From contig ML991847.1 of assembly GCA_010094025.1 (NCBI GenBank), forward strand, positions 1 to 64,000: 64,000 nt of DNA, read 5' to 3'. The notes beneath the pieces are model-generated. The model ran no database searches, was not told the origin of the DNA, and was given only the letters and a program-made list of their open reading frames with translations. Shown here piece after piece: positions 35,101 through 46,499 of this stretch. The position numbers and the translations under genes were made by a program. This DNA is from Viridothelium virens (Eukaryota > Ascomycota > Dothideomycetes > Trypetheliales > Trypetheliaceae). The first letter of the stretch is position 1. Every line of letters starts with the position of its first letter.

Positions 35101-35762
35101 CCAGCGGCGCCGCTACCCCAACCAACATTTCCGGCCGCCGCACCCCCAAACGCCCCGCTCCCCGGCCCATCATGCCACCCCGTCAAGTCTTCCGCTCGCA
35201 ACCTGCGCTCGCTGGCTTCCAACTCCTCCAGCCGCAGCAGCACAACGACGGCGGCGGCGGCGCCATCCCGCGACGCGGCCGGACGCGCGACCCGTCGTTC
35301 AACGCGCGCGCGCTCGACCTCGCATCCGACCTCGGCGACAACCGGTACGTGCCGGACCCGCAGCTCACGGGGCCTGCGAGCTTCTCGACGCAGATGCAGT
35401 TTGCGGCGCAGGGGATGCGCGAGCTACGGGCGATGCAGGAGCGCGAGCTGAGGCGGAAGAGTGCGGATGAGGAGACGGGCATGGTGACGAGGATTATGCT
35501 GACGAGGATGAATGCGCTGGAGGAGGGGTTTCGCGATGTCTTGAAGGAGGTTAGGGGGATGCGGAGTGATGCGTATACGAGCAGCCGCGGCGGGAGTGTG
35601 GTGGAGGTTGGGGCGACGAAGGGGGAGAGGGGGAGGGAGAGGAGAGAGAAGGGGAGGGGTGGGAAGGAGAACTTTGGGGCGGAAAGGAATGAGAGGGGAG
35701 AGGGCGCGGAGCTGGATGAGGGGGGAGAGCGTCAGGCTGTGAGCGGAGCATCGTCTGTCTGA
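32125..35762 (+). CDS. TRPY/YVC1-like non-selective cation channel with long disordered tail
   Basis: Fungal TRP-type channel, likely vacuolar or other endomembrane and conducting calcium. Two exons, 32125-32401 and 32455-35762, encode 1194 aa. The first about 90 residues are acidic (stretches of Asp/Glu around 50-80). A helical cytoplasmic domain begins PVYNTTHAIRLLIVQRCETT. The membrane region lies at about 350-640, with helices near LSFAIMLGLFLAVLIQGSL, VFWFWSIGFMLDELVGF, AFDLGILLLFVVYYIL, LLAVLILILISCSGFF and IIMTLFLFICHFLVVTILI. The likely pore loop is VLFQILMGFTPAAW. The C-terminal half is disordered and rich in Ser, Pro, Arg and acidic residues, with a short GGTPRLGGTPRL duplication. 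GC and Arg content climb in the last 700 bp. The family is assigned from layout; a distant paralogue of Yvc1 is as likely as the orthologue. Confidence 0.82.
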
Positions 35763-36293
35763 ACATTTCTGTCTTTTGAGCGAAGGCGTTTTGGATAGCG
35801 GCGGCGCGTTATTCTCATCGTTATTGTTCTACCTCTGGTGCGGGCTTTTGTTTGCTGGCGGTGTTTTCACTATAATTTTTGTCGCATTGCTTTGCTTCCT
35901 AGTAGGTCTTGCTTGCCCCTAGATGTCCTGACAGAGATTTTGTGCACTAAAACCTTTCACTGTCAGGATAAATTCAAAGATAATCTGATTATGAACTTAG
36001 GAAATTTTCACTCTGATTACACAGCGAGCGGATTGCTTTTTCGCTCGGCCCGCCGTACTCTAACTCGGACGTCATCGCGCGCCAATTTGTTTTGAGCCTC
36101 GACCTCTGCAGTCTTTTAATCGCGCAACTGGCATTGCCACCCTCGTGTTAAGCTTTCCCTTATGTTAGCCTCTTTACTCTCATCCTATCCTTGAGAATAT
36201 ATTATTATGAGCTCAATTGAACTCTCCGCCAGTTCTATCGTACTCAATTGAACCTTGCCTGATCATCCGTCGGTTACCCAGTCCTGAGGTACG
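35763..36293. other. Intergenic region
   Basis: About 530 bp between the channel gene and the NADH dehydrogenase gene. It holds a 3' end and a promoter; no feature is recognised. Confidence 0.4.
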
Positions 36294-38591
36294 ATGCTCG
36301 TACGGCAATCAGTGCCAACTCTGCTGCAACGAGCCTCAAAGACCGGTTGCCCACGGCAATTGAAGAATACTTCTGTTCTGCTTCCGAGAAATCTGAAAGC
36401 ATGTCGAGCCTCATGGTCTGCTGCTACGAATCCTTCGTCCCGTGTCAAAAGCCCAGTCCTCCGATCTCTCAAACGCGACTCAAGACTACAATGTCAAGAC
36501 CACGGATTCTTTCAAGCCCGCGCTCTCTCTACCAAGCCTCTGCCTAATACACAATCCCGGCTGATCCGATTTCTATATCGCGGCTTTGCATACCTCGGCT
36601 TCTTCGTCCTCTCCTGTGGCACAGTTGTTGCTGCGCTGTTTATTTATGATGCAACTACCTATAAAGAAGACCCTTTGGTCAACGATATACCCGTGTCCGA
36701 GTTTGCTCTCAATCCGAGAAGAGGTGGTCCGAAGAACCTTCCCATCGCAGAACACTTTGTTGACGATGATGATACACCGAGTAAGAGAGATCAGAAGCAC
36801 AAGCCTAAGCTGGTCATATTGGGGACCGGGTGGGGAAGCGTTGCGCTCCTTAAGCAACTGAACCCGGACGATTATCACGTAACCGTGGTCTCGCCATCGA
36901 ATCATTTTTTGTTTACACCTATGCTGCCTTCAGCCACAGTAGGGACGCTTGAACTTAGATCTCTCGCGGAGCCTGTAAGAGGCATTGTTGCCAACGTCAA
37001 AGGGCACTTCTTTAAGGGTGTGGCCGAAGACGTCGACTTTTCAAATAGATTGGTCGAGGTCTCAGCAAAGGGTTCAGACGGCCAAGATGAACGTTTCTAT
37101 CTACCGTATGACAAACTCATCATCGGAGTTGGTACGTCTCTTTTCGACAATAGTTTGCAGTGGTAAATGCTGATAAGATCAGGTTCTACGACAAATCCAC
37201 ACGGTGTCTCAGGTCTTGAGAACTGCCATTTTCTGAAGGACCTGAATGATGCACGTCTTATCCGCAATGCGGTCATTCGCAATCTCGAAGCTTCATGCTT
37301 ACCTACAACTACGGACGAAGAAAGACGGCGCTTGTTATCATTCGTCGTTAGTGGAGGAGGACCCACTGGCGTTGAGTTTGCGGCAGAGCTTTTTGACATG
37401 TTGAACGAAGACTTGTGCAAGTTCTTCCCTCGGATTTTGCGGAACGAGATCTCTGTACACGTCATACAGAGCAGAGGACATATCCTCAATACCTATGATG
37501 AAGCTCTCTCCAGATACGCTGAGGTACGTCGGTGGTTGTCCAGAACTTATCCGAAAACTGACAAGATTCTATTAGGCTCGATTTGCTCATGATTCCGTCG
37601 ACGTTCTTACAAACTCGCGCGTGAAAGAAGTACAAAAAGACAAGATTCTCTTTACCCAAAAGGACGACCAAGGTAATGTTGTTACCAAAGAGCTTCCCAT
37701 GGGCTTTTGTCTCTGGTCAACAGGAGTCTGTAAGTAGCAAAACGCTTAGCCGTATCTTCCAGCGTCCCAAGCTAAGCATCATGCTTAGCGCAAACCGAGT
37801 TCTGCCAACGCCTCGCCAAAAAACTCGAGGGCCAAAACAACCGGCACGCCCTCGAAACCGACACGCACCTCCGCGTCATCGGCACGCCCCTCGGCGACGT
37901 CTACGCCATCGGCGACTGCTCCACCGTCCAAAACAACGTCTCGGAAAACATCATGTCCTTCCTGCGCACCGTCGCCTGGGAGAAAGGCCATGACCCGGAG
38001 AAACTCAGCCTCACGTACAGCATGTGGCGGGACGTCGCCAAGCGGGTGAAGCAGCGCTTTCCGCAGGCGACGGACCACCTCAAGCGCCTCGACAAGCTGT
38101 TCGAGCAGTACGACAAGGACCGTTCGGGCACGCTCGACTTCGGCGAGCTCCACGAACTGCTCCGCCAGATCGACTCCAAGCTCACGAGTCTGCCTGCGAC
38201 GGCGCAGCGTGCGAATCAGCAGGGGGAGTACCTCGGGAGGAAGTTCTCGCGGCTAGCCAGGGCGGCGGAGGGGATGAGGAGGAATGAGATTTTGGATGGG
38301 GATACAGATGAGGCGGTGTATAAGGCTTTCGAGTACAAGCATCTCGGGAGTCTCGCGTATATTGGCAATGCGGCCATTTTTGACTTCAATGGATTGAACT
38401 TTGGAGGTGGGTTGCTAGCGGTGTATCTCTGGCGGAGTGTGTATTTTGCACAGAGTGTGAGTTTCCGGACGAGAGCGCTGCTGGCAATGGACTGGACGAA
38501 ACGGGCACTCTTTGGGAGAGGTAAGCTTTCCAGGCTGATCTCAGACTGTCGAGGGTTTGCTAACCGCTTTGCAGATTTGATGAATTTTTAG
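36294..38591 (+). CDS. External alternative NADH:ubiquinone oxidoreductase with EF-hand
   Basis: Type II, non-proton-pumping NADH dehydrogenase on the outer face of the inner mitochondrial membrane. Five exons: 36294-37131, 37183-37523, 37576-37729, 37789-38520 and 38575-38591 (693 aa). The basic presequence is followed by a membrane helix (about LGFFVLSCGTVVAALFIYD). The FAD-binding motif is VILGTGWGSVALLK (about 173-186) and the NADH-binding motif VVSGGGPTGVEFAAEL (about 333-348). YAIGDCS is the second FAD contact. An EF-hand is inserted at about 545-560 (EQYDKDRSGTLDFGEL), as in the calcium-dependent Neurospora NDE1-type enzyme. YIGNAAIFDF and WRSVYFAQSVSFRTR are C-terminal membrane-binding signatures. 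The last exon is only 17 nt. Calcium stimulation is inferred from the family. Confidence 0.94.
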
Positions 38592-38776
38592 AGCTAAGTC
38601 GGTGGCGCAAAACTCGCCCTCGGATAAAGCCTATGGTATCAAGCATATAAAGTAGTTGAGGCATACGGACGAATAAGCTAGAAGGGTTGCTGGACTCTCT
38701 GTGAATTCATGCCTAGATATCATGATCCGCGAAGGTTTGATTAGAAATCGCTTAACCTGACAAATTCAACTCTCGC

Positions 38777-41050
38777 CTACTTCCTCGATTTGCCCTTGAC
38801 CTTCGCAACTAGCCGTTGTAAATCGTCTCTATTCTCCGCGGTGTTCAGCTCAGATGGATGCTCCTGGGTGCGAGCCCGCTTAGCCGGCATTTCAGTCTCA
38901 TCTTCGGTCTTTCTCCTTTTCCGCCCTTCCTCCAGTATCTTCTTCATCCCCTCAGTTCCCTTGAATCGTGGATTTGTTGGATCTATGGCAAATTCGTGGC
39001 TCTCATACAGCTTCGTAAATCGGGGGTCCTTGACGTCCACCCCGAAATCATCTGTGGGAGCCGCACCACCACCAGCCTGGCCCTCCCTTTTTCCCTTCTT
39101 CCCCTTCCGCTTCTTTCTCGCCGCCTTCTCCGCTTTTTCGATCTCGTTCATGTCGAAGTGCTTGAGGGTTCCACCATTCGTCGCTTTGTCATCTACCATT
39201 AGGAGTTCCAATTCGGCCCTCTTAGTCGTGGCTGCCGCTTCTTCGGCCTCGCGCTCTTCACGCTTTTTCTTTGCAGCCGCTTTGCGGGCGGCATTGTCAG
39301 CCTTAGCGGAGACTTTAGGGTCGGTGAAGAAAGGATCGTCGAAAGGGTCTTTTGAGTCATTAACTTCGCCCTTTTCACTCTGGTCAAGGTTGATCTCGGC
39401 TTCATCTGCCGACCCGCTGGTCAGATCTCCTGCCTCATCCTCATCTTGCCTTCCTCTGACACCCCTCACTGCTGTGGCTTTCTCCTTCCTTCGCGCTTTC
39501 CGTTCCTTTTCCTTGCGTATGTACTTTTCTCTCGTGGTCTCTTCCGTAGGTGCTCTATTCTCAAGCACAGATCCCTTCCCATCTTGAGCCGACAATCCAG
39601 AGGTAAACGTGATTTGCAAATCACCCACAGGCGCATCTTCGCTTCTCTTCTTGGTTTTCGTCGGTTCCTCTGATAGACCAAGCAACGCTCGCATCCGCTG
39701 GCGCTTTTCATCTGCCTTATTCTTCACCCCATTTGTTTTTCCAGTCGGAGCATCTGCGTCTCTCTCATCATGGCTCGATTCAAGTGACACTTCGTCATCA
39801 GAGCTGTCACTTCCAATATACGCTTTCAAATCATTCTCCTCAATCTCACCCCGACTAAATGCTCGTTTCTGGGCTTCTTTTCTTTGCGCATCGTCTGCAT
39901 CCCACGTCAATCGCACTTTGCTATGCGTTAATGCGTCCGTCGTGAATTCATTCGGCCGGTATCCATCTGGCACTTTCGTGCATTCGTCACGAGGAGCTTC
40001 GTCAAAATTGGTATCATCAGGAACAAAACGAAGATCAAAAAAGTTGGCTGTAGTCAAGTATTCGCGGCTGTCCATGGAATCGTAGAGAGCTTTGGCAGTA
40101 GCGGGAGAGGAACAGGTCAGGATTGCATAATAGTATCTGAGTCTGGATAATTGGTAGTTTCGTAGCGCTGTTGATGAGTATTCGACTCCTTCATCATCTT
40201 GTAGGAGGGACTTTTTGATGCGCTCATCGGCTTCGTCTTCGTCCTCGTCCTCGTCATCCTGGATTTCGTCGTTCGATGATTTGAGATTTCCAAACAGCTC
40301 AGGTGGAGGCCCTTCGAGCTCTTCTCGTTCTAGTTGCTCTTTGCCATACTCACTCGGATATACTGAGACCTTTTCTATCTTACCGTCGACGGGTGCAAAG
40401 CTCGAAGCTACTGCCATAAGGTCCACCGCTCTTATGTGGTCCCAATCCATGTTCACCGCTGCCAAGCGTGTGGATACTTCACCCATAGGTATGTCTGCGT
40501 TGGCATCACCTGCAATATCTTCTTCATCCACATCTATCTCTCCCTCATCCTCCTCAACGCCGCTCTCTTCGTCGGACGAGGACTCAGAAAATCCGCCCTC
40601 TCGAGCGGGGTCATACTTCCGGTCCATTTTTGCCAACTCTTTTCGTATTTCATCATCGTCATCTGCTTCACTTGTGTCATTCTCTTCAGCTTCCTTATCG
40701 CCATCGTCCTCCTCATCTTCACTTTCACCCACGCGATAGAATCTCTCTAGATCCTTCCGTCCCGCGCCTCTCTCGACCTTGCGCCCATACTTGTCTACAC
40801 TAGCTTTTTTAGAGAAGTCGTCGTCCTCCAGCATACGCGCAAAGCGCTTATCAAGCTTAACCTTCGCATGTTTCTTGCTGGGCAATCGAAAGCGAGGATC
40901 GGTGTGAATATTAGAGAAGCGGGGATCAGCTATTGTCGCTGCAGCTTAGCATTCTCGCTATAGCTAACGCGTTGGCATAATCTTACTGATTGATCTGGAT
41001 GACTGAGTACCGCGAGCGCCTTTTGGCGCTTTCTGCGTAGGTGTTCGCAT
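38777..41050 (-). CDS. ESF1: Pre-rRNA-processing protein ESF1
   Basis: Nucleolar factor for 18S rRNA maturation. Minus-strand exons 41050-40987 and 40929-38777 encode 738 aa. Splicing joins MRTPTQKAPKGARG... to TDPRFSNIHTDPRFRLPSKK, giving the doubled DPRF start typical of Esf1. LDKRFARML and KASVDKYGRK follow. The central part contains SRLRYYYAILTC and DSMDSREYLTTANFFDLRFV, the divergent RNA-binding region. FVPDDTNFDEAPRDECTKVP is a strong family block. Acidic stretches alternate with Lys-rich ones. The C-terminal DDFGVDVKDPRFTKLYESHE and FAIDPTNPRFKGT are the NUC153-type motif. It converges on the NADH dehydrogenase gene with under 200 bp between stops. Confidence 0.94.
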
Positions 41051-41530
41051 GGCGAGGGGTGATGTGTAGCTTGGTGGATGCTGTCGCGAAAAGTTTGGAG
41101 TCGTCCCGTGGTGCCAAGATTTCATCCTGCAAAAAGACGGGCCGGCCCGCTAGAAGCTATACCCCTGTCGGTCAGATCCCCCAGACCCGGTCAATTCGGG
41201 AACTCTAGGTACAATGTCGCCTTTTCGTTCGTATCGTACTCACGCGCTGCCCAATACATGCCATATATTCAATTAAAAATGAGCGTTTACCGGAACTTCA
41301 GTTTCAGCTGCTAAAGCATGTCTGGATTTTTGAATCATCCCATGCAATATATCGAACAATATTGGAACATCAAGCTAGATGCAGAGCCACTCTATCTATG
41401 TATTGGTCTAGATCCTTCGAAATACAGTCATCCATCTTAATCAGGTGAGCTGGACCGATCTGGAACTCAAAGCTTCGGCCTCTTGTACATTGCACCTCCA
41501 GTCCCGGCCTAGGCCATGTCAGATTGACGT
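41051..41530. other. Intergenic region upstream of ESF1
   Basis: About 480 bp between the ESF1 start and the end of the next minus-strand gene, expected to contain the ESF1 promoter. No gene is seen. Confidence 0.4.
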
Positions 41531-42555
41531 TCAACTCTTCCGATGCATGACCGTCGCTGAGGCCTTGGAGCCCATCAGCATCAGGACGAGGAAATGTAAC
41601 GGTAGCGACTTTACATACCTGATGATTTGGAAAGATTAAGGAATCTGCGAGGACAACATTTTCTCTCCGGCCTGCGGCGAATACAACGATCTCAGCAATA
41701 TCATCCGGAGTCAGCGGCTCGCATCCACTACATTGAATTCATTAACGGCGCTCGTACATCAAATTTCTCTTCACCTACGCATAGACAGCATCTGCTTTTG
41801 CTTTGTCCCCACCAAATCGTACCAACGAAAATTCCTAGAACATAGTCAATAAAAATGCTGATGAATGAAGCAATCTTTGCTCACGGTCTCGACTTGTCCC
41901 GGGTCAACCTCCATGACTCTTATCCTTGTCGCAATCAATTCTCTCCTTAGTGCGTCTGTGAACGTCCGTACAGCTGCCTTGGTTGCGCAATAGATGCTAC
42001 CTCCAGGATAGCCTTCTCTTCCAGCTATGCTGCCAATGTTGATGATGTCTCCTTGTCCACCTTCGGGTCGTTTCTTAAAGATTGGCATGATAGCCTGTGT
42101 TATATTAATGAGACCCGTCACATTGGTGGCCATCATCTGGTTGATATCTGACTCTTCAATCTCTGGGGCTCTTGCTACGCCTTTGACCATGCCACTATGT
42201 AATTGTGTCAGCATGAATCCGCTAAATAGCACGTGCAGTAGGAGGCCCACGCATTGTTGATGAGCACGTCGATTTCCTTGAAGTCCTGCGGTAACCCATT
42301 TACAAAGCCTCTGATCTCCTCTGGACTACTGATGTCTAGTTTGACCGGATGTACTTTTACCCCATTGCCCAATTCTTTCTTGATGTCTTCTGCTACTTGT
42401 TTTAGGGAGTCGATTCGTCGTGCAGTCAATACCAATTTCAGATTGTTCGGCGACGTCTTTGCAAACTCGATTGCAGTACTTCTCCCAATCCCAGAGGAGG
42501 CTCCAGTGATGACAATTGTCTTGCCCTCCAGGCGTTGCCCCATTGCCGAAGCCAT
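41531..42555 (-). CDS. YMR226C-like NADP-dependent SDR (3-hydroxy acid dehydrogenase)
   Basis: SDR related to yeast Ymr226c/Ydf1, which oxidises serine and 3-hydroxy acids with NADP. Five minus-strand exons: 42555-42251, 42194-41885, 41834-41779, 41727-41619 and 41563-41531 (270 aa; yeast 267). Motifs: TIVITGASSGIGRST, VLINNAGMVKG, IINIGSIAGREGYPGG, YCATKAAV (catalytic Tyr and Lys) and VDPGQVETEFS. The three short 3' exons restore YAGCEPLTPDDIAEIVVFAA, LIFPNHQ and the conserved end SATVMHRKS. An upstream in-frame ATG at 42672 would add 39 residues without acidic residues and with several Arg/His, which looks like a mitochondrial presequence. The cytosolic start at 42555 gives family length, and I chose it as the main start. 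Confidence 0.92.
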
Positions 42556-42672
42556 TGTACGTCTTAGAATTGATGGCTGCCAAAGAGGGCAAATGGATTT
42601 CTGAGCAACTCTGTGTGAGGATAAGGACGTGGTATGGCGAAAAAAAGAATGGCCTGTTCTACAGATGTTCAT

Positions 42673-43848
42673 ACGAACACAATTATCCGTTTTATGATTC
42701 GAAGGAAGAACACATTTAGAAATATCAAACCAACTACCTAAATCAAGGTGCTGTTTACGAAGGCTCGGGTTAATTCAATGCGGGGTGGTGGTGACGTAGC
42801 TGCTAAAGATAAGTACGTGATGCTAAGCCGTTTGAGGCTAGATTCTCATAAGGTACGAGCCAACTTAACTTCACCCAAAGATGAAATTCACCAATGCCTT
42901 CTTTGTTACTATTGAGATGAATACTTCGCTTGCTCCATTGCACACTGATAAGCGTAGATTTACGGACATCGCAAGCCCAACTTTTCTCATCTGGCTGCAT
43001 CCCCCCATCTCTACTAATTGCGAACTGCACCCGTCCTCCTCAGACCTTTGCCTCTTGATGTGATGTAAAGGAACATTCAAAACCAGAAGGAACGGGTGCA
43101 GAGCATATAGCAATATATCCGAAACTTTCAACTATTGTCTAGTGATAATTTTCGCGTTCAACTGGGGCTACAAAATGGTCATCACCCTGGTCGAAGGTTT
43201 GGCACTGATCATGAACAGTCACGGTCCTATACACTGGGATTTGAGCTGCATGGTGATCTTTCTTACGTTTTTGCGTAATTTTGCATCACACTTCCTTAAA
43301 TAGAAAGGGCAACAAGGCTATTGCGCACGCAATGGCGGGTCTACGTTTAGTTTGCGTTACTTATCACTTGTCGCGTTCAGATATCCTTGTTATTTACTTT
43401 CCCTCACAGAAGTTTGCTGTGATGGTCTTCATATCTGCCAACGTGGCTGTGGCTTGTGGAACCTAATGGGTGGTTTAGGCACAACTTCAATCACAAAATG
43501 CGTGGATGATCCCGTATGTAGGTGCGATTCACACACACTTTGTCGCCCGCCATCTAACAACCGCCCGCCCTGTATTTTGTTTATAAACAATTCGAGGACG
43601 CCGCTTTCTTTGGCTCCTTAATTCTCTCGCTCCTACAAGGTACAATCTGCCCTATCAATGGGTTTGTAAAGACTGTCACTTTGCCAGCTTTGCATCACTC
43701 CTCCAAACATTCACCCGAAGCATAACGACTTGTTGGACTATTCACTCGGCAACAGTTAGACACTACTGCTTTCATTCACATCCTAGCTATTCATCATATC
43801 CCCTTTGTTGGACCCTCATCGCCGGTCCCTTACTACTGCACTAGAGCC
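42673..43848. other. 1.2-kb gene-poor stretch at the edge of the second accessory island
   Basis: Short overlapping open frames on both strands without motifs. It contains the promoter side of the YMR226C-like gene and of the orphan ORF at 43849. No repeats or RNA genes are recognised. Confidence 0.4.
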
Positions 43849-45132
43849 ATGTTAATATCTCCGCAAGCTCTCTTTTTCATTGATCTTTTGTATGGGACTG
43901 CCCTGGCCCCATATCACGCTCGGTGGGACACAAGAAAGTATCGCAATCTTCCCACAATACAACCATACCACTCAAAACAGAAGTTCAAAGTTCCTGATGC
44001 ATGGGACAAATGTTTCGATGCGCTGGACAAAAGCCACGACAAGTTTGGAAAAGCGATCCAATCGGGCACGAAATTCGATGCGGAATTCAAGAGCATGTGT
44101 GAGGATGCTCAACCAGCCAAACGCCCGCTCAAGTGCGGGATGGTTTCAGCGAAGCGATGGACCTCGACCCTGCCAGGAGATGCAACCCCCTCCAAGCTAA
44201 ATGCACCTGGTGAGCTATGTCTCGCGGAACCCGGCATGACTGAGTCTATCTGTGAAGACTCTTCCCTAGAGGACTTCAAGGGACATATCGCTCCCAATTG
44301 TGCCTTTACTGGGAGCGCACATCAGACGCCTGCGCTTTCCGATAGTACCTCTTTGAGTAGTCCATCCTCCTCCAGTGACCTTTCCACCAGCAGTCTATCT
44401 GAGGCGTCAGATAATCATTACAATGAATCAGATTGCATCGATGGAACGGATAAGCGAAGTTGTCCTGACCATACCCCGATACCTGCATCGTGGGGTGCTG
44501 TCGATGTCGAGGCAATATTCGGTGATGGGGATGACGAGCTGGAGAAAATTATCAAGGAAGAAGAGAAAGGTGCCGCCTGGAGGAAGTGTCCATACGTGGA
44601 CCTCAACGGACTGAAGGCTCCTTTCAGACATACCCTTGGAGGCCTCGACCAAAGTGCCGGCCTCCACATATCAAGCAGCCCATCAACAGAAGTCGATGAC
44701 GATGTCGTTGCCTCTGTCCGTCCAGATAAACATGTGTCGGAAGAAGAGCAACAACACCGACTTGCAGCTTGGGCCTACAATACACTCCCTAATGGCTTCA
44801 GGTATGGTTACGACTGCGAGGAAAGGCTTCGCCACGGCATCCTCAGTGAGAATGCCTTTTACCATCTGGACCACAAAAAGCTCAGGGAATGCAAGGAGGT
44901 CCCCCTGCCCTACGGGGCGACTGGCCAGATTCAACCCTTGGCCCCATACCCGCGCGGCTCTATGGGCCTCAAGTACTGGGATGACGGCGATGTACCTGCC
45001 AAATATTGGGTTCCTCACGGTATGGGCGAGGATTCTTTCCAATTGAGAAAGCGATTTCTCAATGGGCACAGGTTTTACGCTCCGCAGCCAACATGCTTGC
45101 GGGAAGTCAGAACCGTATTTTACAGGACGTGA
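43849..45132 (+). CDS. Single-exon orphan ORF, possibly secreted, Cys- and Ser-containing
   Basis: An intronless frame of 427 codons that I do not recognise. The start MLISPQALFFIDLLYGTALA has a short hydrophobic run ending in an Ala-x-Ala-like site before PYHARW, a weak signal-peptide candidate with no basic n-region. About a dozen Cys are scattered through the protein. A Ser-rich spacer (about 165-190, SSPSSSSDLSTSSLSEAS) and acidic segments lie in the middle. The C-terminal third has Trp/Tyr/Gly-rich blocks (RLAAWAYNTLPNGFRYGYDC; MGLKYWDDGDVPAKYWVPHG) that look like folded sequence. Length and composition argue for a real gene, but it sits among gene remnants. An effector role would be speculation. 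Confidence 0.55.
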   Translation: MLISPQALFFIDLLYGTALAPYHARWDTRKYRNLPTIQPYHSKQKFKVPDAWDKCFDALDKSHDKFGKAIQSGTKFDAEFKSMCEDAQPAKRPLKCGMVSAKRWTSTLPGDATPSKLNAPGELCLAEPGMTESICEDSSLEDFKGHIAPNCAFTGSAHQTPALSDSTSLSSPSSSSDLSTSSLSEASDNHYNESDCIDGTDKRSCPDHTPIPASWGAVDVEAIFGDGDDELEKIIKEEEKGAAWRKCPYVDLNGLKAPFRHTLGGLDQSAGLHISSSPSTEVDDDVVASVRPDKHVSEEEQQHRLAAWAYNTLPNGFRYGYDCEERLRHGILSENAFYHLDHKKLRECKEVPLPYGATGQIQPLAPYPRGSMGLKYWDDGDVPAKYWVPHGMGEDSFQLRKRFLNGHRFYAPQPTCLREVRTVFYRT

Positions 45133-45355
45133 TTTAATGGGACTAACGATCATGGTCGTCGTTTTCTCGTTGCTGGTGTCCAATCAAAAGGCCAGGTGTC
45201 GGTCCTACGTACCGAAAAGAAGGTCATTCATCCTGTAGCGGATCTATAGAGACATCAAAAGCATTTGCGAAGCAAAAGCGAGCCATTCCTCAACTAGGAA
45301 TCTCCAAAGTGTTCCGCCGAATGCCATTTTGAGAGGCTGCTAGGGCAGCCACCAG

Positions 45356-45712
45356 ATGTCCACTAATCTTAGCACGCTTTTGGAGGCTCTCAAGCAGTGG
45401 GAGTCTATGGTTGAGCAGGACGCGCAGCGAGATCCCGAAATTATTCAACTTATGGAGAAGTTCAAGATCAAGCAGCTCAGCCAGGGCTATGGCTCTACAT
45501 CCCGGGTATACGACCTGCTTCATCAGGCGTCGCTTGATTCCAACCCAATTACCCCCGACGCCAGCCGGATGCGTATCAATGTTGCTCGATGTTTTCAAGC
45601 CCTTACTGCTGAGTATACTTCTGGTATACTGGCCTTTATTCCATCAGGCTTTAAGAATACGTCAGTATCCACTAAGCCAAGTCCTCATATATGTGTTATT
45701 GACCAGGGCTAA
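45356..45712 (+). CDS. Small orphan ORF (118 aa)
   Basis: Starts MSTNLSTLLEALKQWESMVE, is helical and polar in the first half (EIIQLMEKFKIKQLSQGYG) and loses character toward the end. No family is recognised. It may be the first exon of a longer gene or a decayed fragment, as no good splice to the next open frame at 45892 could be built. Confidence 0.3.
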   Translation: MSTNLSTLLEALKQWESMVEQDAQRDPEIIQLMEKFKIKQLSQGYGSTSRVYDLLHQASLDSNPITPDASRMRINVARCFQALTAEYTSGILAFIPSGFKNTSVSTKPSPHICVIDQG

Positions 45713-45891
45713 TCATCCACAGAATCCACCACTGGGGGGTGGATCGAATCAAGTATTCGGCAAGCAAGATAAAGAAAGAATTACCGGGCTTGGGTACAAT
45801 CCTGGCTGCGACCGAGCAGGATGTCGTTAGTCGTATCCGACGCGGCGAGCCTCCATAACCTAATTTTGCTCGGATCAGTGGTACCGAACAA

Positions 45892-46338
45892 ATGAATGTG
45901 TCATTTGAGGAATGGTGCCACCGGCAGCTCCTTCCTATCGAGGTTCAATGTCCGTCGGTCGGCTTCCCGGGTATGAGCTTTATGGCGCCAGTATCCAGAT
46001 GGAACCCTCCACCACCATTTGTGCAGCTGGAGTCAATCAAATTCGGCCAGCTCTTGTACGAAACACACATCAAAGGCACCTTCGCCATCAGCTCTCTTGT
46101 CGTAAACTTCCCGAATATGGTAAACAACGAAGGATATCCTCTGCCTCAGCAATATCCTTTCGGAAGACCATACCTGAGATACGACGCAAACAAGAAACTC
46201 CATGTTCGGTTTATGGGCGTTTACGGACTCTATGGAGAGAAAGCCTTCGCCACAGAATACAAATCACTCACGATGCCAGGATACTACCCACTCAAAGGTA
46301 CCGACAACTGGCCATGGTGCACTTTGAATGCTTTGTAA
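45892..46338 (+). CDS. Small orphan ORF (148 aa)
   Basis: An uninterrupted frame starting MNVSFEEWCHRQLLPIEV. It is rich in Pro, Tyr, Phe and Gly (MAPVSRWNPPPPFVQLESI; YPLPQQYPFGRPYLRYD) with a compact end KGTDNWPWCTLNAL. Composition looks like a folded protein rather than noise, but I recognise no family. It may be the 3' exon of a larger gene whose 5' part includes the ORF at 45356. Confidence 0.35.
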   Translation: MNVSFEEWCHRQLLPIEVQCPSVGFPGMSFMAPVSRWNPPPPFVQLESIKFGQLLYETHIKGTFAISSLVVNFPNMVNNEGYPLPQQYPFGRPYLRYDANKKLHVRFMGVYGLYGEKAFATEYKSLTMPGYYPLKGTDNWPWCTLNAL

Positions 46339-46499
46339 TTTTCCTTTTTCTTCCCTTGTTGTATGATTAGCCGTTCGGGCATTACATTCAAGATGCGACA
46401 TGAGAGAAAAACTGGACCCCTACAACTGATTACTGGGGTCGTTATTTCCAATGAACTTGGTAATTTTGGTAGATTGTTAAGACTTGGAAAGTAGCACTG

